A DNA stretch of 7,755 bases from an uncultured bacterium (lineage in GTDB: Bacteria > Patescibacteriota > Dojkabacteria > CALFHW01). A model generated the notes under the pieces. It made no database searches, was not told the DNA's origin, and saw only the letters and a program-made list of their open reading frames with translations. The translations under genes were made by a program, and so were the position numbers. The stretch lies in contig CALFHW010000111.1 of NCBI GenBank assembly GCA_937876695.1, forward strand, positions 1-7,755. The letters are read 5' to 3'. Of the stretch, positions 1 to 6,118 are shown one piece after another (the stretch's first letter is position 1; the number at the start of each line of letters is the position of its first letter).

Positions 1-1136
1 TGAAAGTTGCGCAAAAAAGCTATTTGCCTACAAATAAAATCCTAGTCAAACTGCTAAAGAAATACCCCGCGTTCAATTTAAGTCTTTCTATAACTGGCAA
101 TCTTATCGAGCAATGCGCTCTCTACGCTCCCGAGGTAATCGATTCTTTTAAAGAGCTAGTTGCTACCGGCAGGGTGGAGATACTCAGCGAGACATACTAC
201 CACTCGCTGGCTGCGCTGCATTCAGTGGAGGAGTTTGCCCAGCAAATCGTGTTGCATCGCAGCCTAGTTAAATCAGTATTCGGCTATGAGACTAGGAGTT
301 TTCGCAACACAGAACTGATCTATAACGACAAAATCGCCAGCTATATTCAGCAACTCGGTTTCAAAGCCACTATCACCGAGGGTTGGGAGCCTGTGCTGGC
401 GGGTAAATCCGCACATCATGTCTACAACGCAGTTACCGAAAAGCTCACCTCGCAGGAGCTAGCCATCCTAAATTCTCTGCAAATAAGAAAGCCATACAAG
501 CAACTCAAGCTGCTGCTTAAAAGTTACAAGTTATCAGATGACGTCGCCTTCAGATTTTCCGACAAGTCTTGGGTTGAGTACCCACTAACCCCCAAGAAGT
601 TCGCAAATTGGATTAGCAACTCTGAAGGTCAGCTAGTCAACTTATTTATGGATTATGAGACTTTTGGCGAGCATCAATGGGAAGATACCGGGATTTTCAA
701 GTTTCTCAAAGGCCTACCTGGCGAGCTGCTAGCAGCTGGTCATGAGTTCAGCACTATTTCTGAGGCTGCCTCTGGCAGATCAAGCGGCCCTATTTCTATA
801 CCAGAGTTAATTTCCTGGGCGGATATGGAAAGGGATTTATCAGCTTGGAACGGTAACAAAATGCAGAAAGAGGCGTTAAGTAGTATCTACCAAATCGAAG
901 AATTCATTCAAAAGCTACAACTTGCGCGCAACCAAAACTCGCAGATCAGCCAATTCATCTCAACCTGGCGCCGCCTTCAGACATCTGACCACTTCTACTA
1001 CATGTCTACCAAGTATTGGAGCGATGGCGATGTCCACAAGTATTTCAGCCCTTATGAGTCCCCTTATGAGGCATTTATAAACTACATGAATATTGTGGAA
1101 GATTTCAGAAAACGTCTGGAATTTATACTAGAATAA
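1..1136 (+). CDS. GH57 alpha-amylase-like glucan hydrolase, 5' partial
   Basis: Retaining glycoside hydrolase of family 57, acting on alpha-1,4-glucan, probably cytoplasmic alpha-amylase or 4-alpha-glucanotransferase. The frame is open to the first base, and the residues before the TTG at 24 (VAQKSYLPTN) already match the family, so that TTG is not the start. From family memory about 40-50 N-terminal residues are missing, including the HQPxR-type motif. Numbering from the TTG codon: AETYYHS-like region SETYYHS at 55-61; nucleophile region FRNTELIY with Glu97 (bases 312-314); acid/base region MDYETFGEHQW with Asp210 (651-653); the fifth conserved region SWADMERDLSAW; and near the C-terminus YYMSTKYWSDGDVHKYFSPYE, shortened here to its landmarks YWSDGD and YFSPYE. 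Both catalytic residues are present and the C-terminus looks intact. It ends in TAA, 10 bases before the next gene. The DYETFGEH form is that of the Methanocaldococcus alpha-amylase type. Family assignment is firm; exact specificity (hydrolysis or transfer) is inferred. Confidence 0.93.
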   Translation, partial: KVAQKSYLPTNKILVKLLKKYPAFNLSLSITGNLIEQCALYAPEVIDSFKELVATGRVEILSETYYHSLAALHSVEEFAQQIVLHRSLVKSVFGYETRSFRNTELIYNDKIASYIQQLGFKATITEGWEPVLAGKSAHHVYNAVTEKLTSQELAILNSLQIRKPYKQLKLLLKSYKLSDDVAFRFSDKSWVEYPLTPKKFANWISNSEGQLVNLFMDYETFGEHQWEDTGIFKFLKGLPGELLAAGHEFSTISEAASGRSSGPISIPELISWADMERDLSAWNGNKMQKEALSSIYQIEEFIQKLQLARNQNSQISQFISTWRRLQTSDHFYYMSTKYWSDGDVHKYFSPYESPYEAFINYMNIVEDFRKRLEFILE

Positions 1137-1146
1137 TTAGATAAGC

Positions 1147-2217
1147 ATGCCCAAAAAGTACAATCTAGAACAACTTATCGATTCGCATCTAACTACGCTG
1201 GCATCACTGCAGGCGCCTAGCGGCCTATTTAGAGCTGCCAGCGATCATGTTGATACTGGATATGACAAAGCTTGGTTGAGAGATAATTTTTACGAATGTC
1301 TACCCTTTGTATTGCTAGAAAACTGGGAGGTAGTGACCAAAACATACAGTGCTCTGCTAGACATATTTTTGAAACATGAGAGCAAGATCGATTATGCCAT
1401 AGCTCAAAAGCCCGACGCTAAGCACAAATACATCCACGCCCGCTATAATCCCGAAACATTCTCAGAGTTCTGGGAGGAATGGGGCAACAAACAAAACGAC
1501 GCCGTAGGGGCTATTCTTTTCATGATTGGCCAGCTAGAAGTTGAGCATAAGATCAATATTCTCGACTCTGCCGACAAAGTCCGAATTGTACAAAAGCTCA
1601 TAGACTACTTATCCAGCCTTAGCTATTGGCAGGACCCGGACAGTGGAGTTTGGGAGGAAGACGAAGAAGTACACGCCTCGAGTGTGGGTGCTTGCCTGGC
1701 AGGGTTAGTCTCGGTAGCAAAAGTACCCGGATTAATTGTCAAAGAAGAACTCATCAAAAATGGCCAGGAATCACTAAATTCAATGCTACCCAGAGAGTCA
1801 GCAAAAAAATTTGTGGACCTTGCCCAACTCAGTCTGATTTTCCCTTATGACATACTTTCTGAGCAGCAGGCAAATCTGGTGCTAGAGAATGTTGAGTATC
1901 ATTTGGTGAGAGAAATGGGAATCATCCGCTACAAAAATGATTACTATTATAACCGTAACCCTGATGGATACTCTGAGGAAGCAGAATGGTGTTTTGGTTT
2001 TTCTTGGCTAGCAATTATTTACACCCACAAGGGGCAGGCGGATAGTGCCCGCAAATTTATTCAACTAGCTTTCAAAACCATCAATGCAGAAGGTCAAATT
2101 CCCGAACTCTATCTCTCCAATACCGATGAACATAATACGAATTCTCCGCTTGGTTGGGCGGAAGCTATGTTTATCATCGCGTTGAAACTTTATCAGCAGA
2201 AAGGTTACAAAATATGA
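1147..2217 (+). CDS. Compact GH15-like (alpha/alpha)6-barrel protein, probable glucoamylase homologue
   Basis: 356-residue protein resembling the catalytic barrel of GH15 glucoamylases and the related phosphorylase-kinase N-terminal domain. It would release glucose from non-reducing ends of alpha-glucan in the cytoplasm. Landmarks: AWLRDNFY at 42-49 (the GH15 WxRD region); DPDSGVWEEDEE at 163-174 with Glu170 in the general-acid position; GQIPELY at 316-322 with Glu320 in the catalytic-base position; SPLGWAEAM at 333-341, the usual helix after the base. There is no signal peptide and no N-terminal beta-sandwich, so it is much shorter than the GH15 gene at 4172-6103, to which it is only distantly similar. 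The ATG at 1147 is the first plausible start, 10 bases after the GH57 stop, with no clear Shine-Dalgarno. Its stop shares ATGA with the next start. Substrate is unproven: a binding or regulatory role, or a disaccharide substrate, remains possible. Confidence 0.82.
   Translation: MPKKYNLEQLIDSHLTTLASLQAPSGLFRAASDHVDTGYDKAWLRDNFYECLPFVLLENWEVVTKTYSALLDIFLKHESKIDYAIAQKPDAKHKYIHARYNPETFSEFWEEWGNKQNDAVGAILFMIGQLEVEHKINILDSADKVRIVQKLIDYLSSLSYWQDPDSGVWEEDEEVHASSVGACLAGLVSVAKVPGLIVKEELIKNGQESLNSMLPRESAKKFVDLAQLSLIFPYDILSEQQANLVLENVEYHLVREMGIIRYKNDYYYNRNPDGYSEEAEWCFGFSWLAIIYTHKGQADSARKFIQLAFKTINAEGQIPELYLSNTDEHNTNSPLGWAEAMFIIALKLYQQKGYKI
2200..2204 (+). promoter_or_regulatory. Shine-Dalgarno-like AAAGG deciding the debranching enzyme start
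   Basis: AAAGG lies inside the end of the GH15-like gene, 9 bases before the ATG at 2214. It supports 2214 as the start over the upstream in-frame ATG at 2154, which would overlap the preceding gene by 64 bases and add 20 residues with no family counterpart. It is the best ribosome-binding-like sequence I see at any gene junction here; the other junctions have none that is convincing. Confidence 0.5.
2214..2217 (+). other. ATGA stop/start overlap (GH15-like to debranching enzyme)
   Basis: The TGA stop of the GH15-like gene (2215-2217) overlaps the ATG of the debranching enzyme (2214-2216). This is a classic arrangement for coupled translation by terminating ribosomes and supports a shared transcript. 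Confidence 0.85.
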
Positions 2218-4175
2218 ACAGTACACAAAATGTGAACGCTGAATTTCTTTGTACAAATAGTCGGGCAGGTTACTCCTCGTTCAATCTTAGATATGGTAAC
2301 ACTCGAAAGTATCATGGGCTGTTAATCACTGGCGGGGCAAACTTCGAGCGCTCTCTAGTGGTGGCAGGAACCAGTGAGTTCGTGAATATCGCTGATCAAG
2401 AGGTGAACATTTCGAACAACTCTTATCTGGGACACACTCAAAGCTTCGGGGCTAGGTATGTCGAGTATTCTTATGAACTACCATATCCCACGCAACTATT
2501 TAAAGTCGGCCGTGCCAAAATATACCGCAGAATCATAATGTCAGAAAATAAGAATGAGGTCACTATCGAATATGAAATCGACTCTCCCGAAGCAGGCGAA
2601 TTTACTTCATACCCTCTACTTACCTATAGGGCAATCGATGCGATTGGATTACAAGCAAGGCTGGAGCAAACAAACATAATCACCAAAGGCAACATACAAG
2701 AGGTGTCACTTTCGAATTATCCTGAAAATTTCAACCTGGAGATAACCAGCGATCTAGTCTTCACCAAAGGTACATCGATAAGTAGGGATCATTATTATCA
2801 GTCAGAAGCAGAAAGAGGTTATGAGGACCATGAAGACTTGATAATGTTTGGCAACTATCGAGTCGAGTTCAAGCCCGGAGTGACTAGCCGCAAAATTAAA
2901 TTCGCGGTTAATACGCACAGCATAGTCCGCAAACTGATCCATTTCGGCAGTAAAACGCTAAGAAGTAGCCACAATTATTCTATAGCATCGGATGTGAGCA
3001 GGTTTAATTCGATCTATCCGGCTGGCGAGCAATCGCTCAAAGAGTTCTTGGTGGTCAATGCTAGAGAATTCATAGTCAATGATGGCAATCGTACCTCGAT
3101 TATCGCTGGTTATCACTGGTTCTCTGATTGGGGCAGAGATAGCTTTATCGCGTTCAAAGGTATACTCTTGGCGCTCGGGCGCTACGATCAAGCCCAATCT
3201 ATCCTGACCGATTGGGCGAGTTACATTTCCGCAGGACTACTCCCAAATATTGTCACAGGTCTAAACTATAACTCTATTGACGCAATTCACTGGTTCATTC
3301 AGGCGACCTGGGAATATTTTGAACATACTGGAGACTATGAAACAGTACTAGATATACTACCAAGAATAGAGAGGGCTATCTATGCGCAGTCACAAGGCAG
3401 TAGATTTGGAATAAGTGTGTCGGCAAAGGGCTACTTAGTCTGGACAGACGGTTCAAAGGCACTAACCTGGATGGACGCCAAAGTGGATGACAAGCCAGTA
3501 ATTGACCGCTCAGGCGCAGCCATTGAAATCCAAGCCCTTTGGTACAACTCCTTAAAAGTCATTGAGCAACTAGCAGAGATCTGTAATCGAAAACTTTTAA
3601 ATGAGTCCCTTTTCAGCGAGCTAAGTACCAAGATTTCAGAGAACTTCAGCAAAGACTTCTGGTCCGAGCAACATGGATATTTCGCAGATGTGATAGCAAA
3701 TGATGGCCAAAAAGACTACAGTTTTAGGCCAAATCAACTAATTACCACCTCACTGCCATTTAGGCTTGTCAGTAGCGATCAGGCTCGAGCCATGATCGAT
3801 AATTGCCAGAAGCAGTTACTTACAAAAATAGGTTTGAGGACATTAAGTCCCGGTAACCCTGGCTATAAGGATTTCTATATCGGTAATCAGCAGGCAAGAG
3901 ACGCCGCATACCACCAAGGTACTATCTGGCCGTGGCTACTGAAGCCATACTTCAACGCCCTAGCAAATAACTACTCTGCAGCTGATTCTACCCGAATGAT
4001 TTCTGCGAGCTTATCTCAAAGTTGGGATCACATACAAAACTACAAGCTCAGCAGCGTTCCGGAGATTTTCGAGGCTGGGTCGCTAGAACCTCGTGGCGCG
4101 ATATCACAAGCCTGGAGTGTAGCGGCACTTATCGAAGGAATTATGCTATTAAATAAACTCCAGAATCCACAATGA
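2214..4175 (+). CDS. Glycogen debranching enzyme, amylo-alpha-1,6-glucosidase (GH133)
   Basis: Hydrolyses the alpha-1,6-linked glucose left at branch points of glycogen. From the ATG at 2214 it is 653 residues, usual for the bacterial/archaeal single-activity type, which lacks the GH13 transferase half of eukaryotic enzymes. N-terminal beta-sandwich domain about residues 1-240: EFLCTNSRAGYSS at 10-22 and NTRKYHGLL at 29-37, the hallmark of this domain. C-terminal (alpha/alpha)6 barrel about 265-653: WFSDWGRDS 302-310, LTWMDAK 417-423, RPNQ 505-508, LRTLSPG 541-547, ARDAAYHQGTIWPW 561-574, PEIFE 616-620, QAWSVA 632-637. By analogy with characterised eukaryotic debranching enzymes, Asp421 and Glu617 are the likely catalytic pair (inference). 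No signal peptide. Start and stop both overlap neighbours as ATGA, implying coupled translation. The bacterial type needs a separate 4-alpha-glucanotransferase; the GH57 protein upstream is a candidate. No missing key block was seen. Confidence 0.95.
   Translation: MNSTQNVNAEFLCTNSRAGYSSFNLRYGNTRKYHGLLITGGANFERSLVVAGTSEFVNIADQEVNISNNSYLGHTQSFGARYVEYSYELPYPTQLFKVGRAKIYRRIIMSENKNEVTIEYEIDSPEAGEFTSYPLLTYRAIDAIGLQARLEQTNIITKGNIQEVSLSNYPENFNLEITSDLVFTKGTSISRDHYYQSEAERGYEDHEDLIMFGNYRVEFKPGVTSRKIKFAVNTHSIVRKLIHFGSKTLRSSHNYSIASDVSRFNSIYPAGEQSLKEFLVVNAREFIVNDGNRTSIIAGYHWFSDWGRDSFIAFKGILLALGRYDQAQSILTDWASYISAGLLPNIVTGLNYNSIDAIHWFIQATWEYFEHTGDYETVLDILPRIERAIYAQSQGSRFGISVSAKGYLVWTDGSKALTWMDAKVDDKPVIDRSGAAIEIQALWYNSLKVIEQLAEICNRKLLNESLFSELSTKISENFSKDFWSEQHGYFADVIANDGQKDYSFRPNQLITTSLPFRLVSSDQARAMIDNCQKQLLTKIGLRTLSPGNPGYKDFYIGNQQARDAAYHQGTIWPWLLKPYFNALANNYSAADSTRMISASLSQSWDHIQNYKLSSVPEIFEAGSLEPRGAISQAWSVAALIEGIMLLNKLQNPQ
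4172..4175 (+). other. ATGA stop/start overlap (debranching enzyme to glucoamylase)
   Basis: The TGA stop of the debranching enzyme (4173-4175) overlaps the ATG of the glucoamylase (4172-4174). No Shine-Dalgarno is visible upstream (the bases before it read CCAGAATCCACA), so initiation here probably depends on the upstream gene being translated. Confidence 0.85.
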
Positions 4176-6103
4176 CAACACCTGCTCTTCAATTAACAAC
4201 TGACAATCTTCTGGTCAATTTTGATTATCAAGGTGACATCGTCGACCTCTGCTGGCCCAGTAAAGCTGAAGATAACCTTTGCTTAAGGGATAAAATTTCG
4301 TTTAAGGTTTACACGAGTGAAAAGGAATTAATTACAACGAAATTGAACGAACAAATTATTAATAATGGTCAAAGCAATTACCCGTTCAATAGTATTAATC
4401 GAATAGACGACAAAATCTCTTATACATACTCTCCTGCACTGCCCACTAATGACAGGCTTGAGTTATATTACAACTTTGAGAATACTACTAGTGAGCAAAT
4501 CGATTGCATCTTGATTCTTCATATCCCTCTAGATTTTGGTGCGAATATGTCTCGAGATTGTGTTTTTTATCACCCTGAGTATTCTGGACTTGTATTTTAT
4601 GAAGCAGATAAATATGTTGGGGTCAGGGCAGACATAACCCCAGAAGAGTTCGCGTGCCATGATCCCAAAGACAACGCGGGCAGGGGCGCACGGCCAGACA
4701 AAGACCTCAGTCTCAGCAATAACCCTGTTAGTACTGGCAGAGTTGAAGGAGGTCTGAAGTACAAAATCAGCGTGCCTGCTGGGGGAGTGTCTAATCTAAC
4801 TGTATACTTTGATTTTGCAAACGATCTGACAGGGTTAATGAAAAAGAAGGAATCCGACCAAAGCCAGATCATCCCAGTTGCAATGGCATTCACCAACAGC
4901 TATATCACCCCCAAGACCATAGAGGATCTAGGGCTAGCTACAGTTGAAGCCGAGAAGTTACAGCTACTAGAAGCTAGTTCCAGGAACCTAATACTCGGCA
5001 GTATAGTCCCCACAGGAGGTAGTTTCGCAGCGGTAGATTCTAGTTACTATAAAAGCCATGGCAGCGATGATTACTCCTATTTTTGGCCGCGTGATGGAGC
5101 GTTTACAATCCAAGCACTGGCGGGTGTTTTAGCTGACGGATCTAAACTTAAGGAGATTCTGAACAGGCATTACGACTACGTATTGAGATGCTTTGCAGAC
5201 AAGCCATATCTCGAGCATAGGTATAGATTGAATAGTAGCGCAAGTCTCGCTAGCTCTTGGTATCCATGGCAAGGCTTTGCAGATAATCCAGTAGGCAGGT
5301 TGCAGCTAGACCAGACTGCTATTACGCTAGTTAGCTATGCTCGAATTAACCAGGCAAATAATTATAACCATCCAGATTTTGAGGCTACTGTTCAAAAAAT
5401 CTGCGAATTTCTAGCAGATTGCATCGAAGCGGACGGTAGTCATAAAGCATGTTATGACCTGTGGGAGAATCATTCTGGTAAATTTACTTCTACCCAAGCA
5501 GCGATCATTGCTGGGCTAAAGGCAGGAATTCAAGTTCTAAACCGTTCTACATCGCGAAATGAATACACTGAGCTAGTGGGCGGACTTGAACTAGTTATCT
5601 ATAAGGCGCTAAATGCCTTGCAGACTATATTCGTGAAAGAGGGGAAGTTTATTAGGGGCCTGATCTCAACAAATCAAAGGGATTCTGGCTATACAATAGA
5701 TAAGAGCGCAGATTCTAGCGTCAACCTAGTTTGGATACTAGGAGTTCTGGCAGCAGAAACCCAAGTAGTAAAAGACTCTGTCGAAGATGCCGCAGCGAAA
5801 CTAGAAACTAGCGCCCTCCCTGGAGCCTATGCCCGTTATGAACGCGACCACTATCTCAATTCGCACCCCGAAAGCACTGGCAATCCTTGGTATATTTCTA
5901 GCTTTTGGTTTGCTGCCTATTTTGCCAAGACTGGCCGGTTTAAAAAGACCTCACAGACTATAAATTGGGCAATCAAGCATATGGAACCTGCAGGGTTGCT
6001 ACCCGAAATGGCTGATCCTGTCACAGGGTTTGGGCTCTCGGTTAGACCATTAATCTGGAGCCATGTTGAACTGCTAAATCTGCTAAACTATTTGAGAGAA
6101 TAA
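4172..6103 (+). CDS. GH15 glucoamylase (glucan 1,4-alpha-glucosidase), prokaryotic type
   Basis: Inverting exo-hydrolase releasing beta-D-glucose from non-reducing ends of alpha-1,4-glucan. Its 643 residues give the full prokaryotic architecture. The N-terminal beta-sandwich, about residues 8-250, opens with the typical NLLVNFDYQGDIVDLCWP at 12-29. The (alpha/alpha)6 catalytic barrel is about 260-643: YSYFWPRDGAF at 301-311, QLDQT at 378-382, CYDLWENHSGKFTST at 427-441 with Glu432 as likely general acid, and GLLPEMADP at 608-616 with Glu612 as likely base, followed by LIWSHVELL. Both catalytic glutamates are present. No signal peptide, so cytoplasmic, unlike the secreted fungal enzymes. It starts in the ATGA overlap with the debranching enzyme and ends in TAA, 15 bases before the next gene, which is in the same reading frame. 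The beta-sandwich is rich in Asn/Asp and AT-leaning codons compared with the barrel. Other GH15 members act on trehalose or dextran, so glucoamylase is inferred from context. Confidence 0.93.
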   Translation: MTTPALQLTTDNLLVNFDYQGDIVDLCWPSKAEDNLCLRDKISFKVYTSEKELITTKLNEQIINNGQSNYPFNSINRIDDKISYTYSPALPTNDRLELYYNFENTTSEQIDCILILHIPLDFGANMSRDCVFYHPEYSGLVFYEADKYVGVRADITPEEFACHDPKDNAGRGARPDKDLSLSNNPVSTGRVEGGLKYKISVPAGGVSNLTVYFDFANDLTGLMKKKESDQSQIIPVAMAFTNSYITPKTIEDLGLATVEAEKLQLLEASSRNLILGSIVPTGGSFAAVDSSYYKSHGSDDYSYFWPRDGAFTIQALAGVLADGSKLKEILNRHYDYVLRCFADKPYLEHRYRLNSSASLASSWYPWQGFADNPVGRLQLDQTAITLVSYARINQANNYNHPDFEATVQKICEFLADCIEADGSHKACYDLWENHSGKFTSTQAAIIAGLKAGIQVLNRSTSRNEYTELVGGLELVIYKALNALQTIFVKEGKFIRGLISTNQRDSGYTIDKSADSSVNLVWILGVLAAETQVVKDSVEDAAAKLETSALPGAYARYERDHYLNSHPESTGNPWYISSFWFAAYFAKTGRFKKTSQTINWAIKHMEPAGLLPEMADPVTGFGLSVRPLIWSHVELLNLLNYLRE

Positions 6104-6118
6104 CTTAACTGCCCAAAC

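Noticed and set aside
24..26. TTG as the start codon of the GH57 gene
   Set aside because: The same frame is open upstream to the window edge and the upstream residues (VAQKSY) fit the family, so the gene begins outside the window.
1626..1850. 74-codon plus-strand open frame inside the GH15-like gene
   Set aside because: It is out of frame with conserved GH15-like motifs and has low-complexity, Arg/Gly-rich composition typical of a shadow.
2154..2213. Upstream ATG adding 20 residues to the debranching enzyme
   Set aside because: It would overlap the preceding gene by 64 bases and has no family counterpart. ATG 2214 has an AAAGG in front and gives a typical N-terminus and an ATGA overlap.
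2958..4896. Minus-strand open frames of 73-99 codons at 2958-3197, 3431-3652 and 4597-4896
   Set aside because: All lie opposite conserved catalytic or sandwich regions of plus-strand glycosidases and show no recognisable features.
6101..6118. Read-through fusion of the glucoamylase to the mutase, which share a reading frame
   Set aside because: A TAA stop at 6101-6103 separates them, a plausible ATG follows at 6119, and no recoding signal is seen. The shared frame is probably chance.
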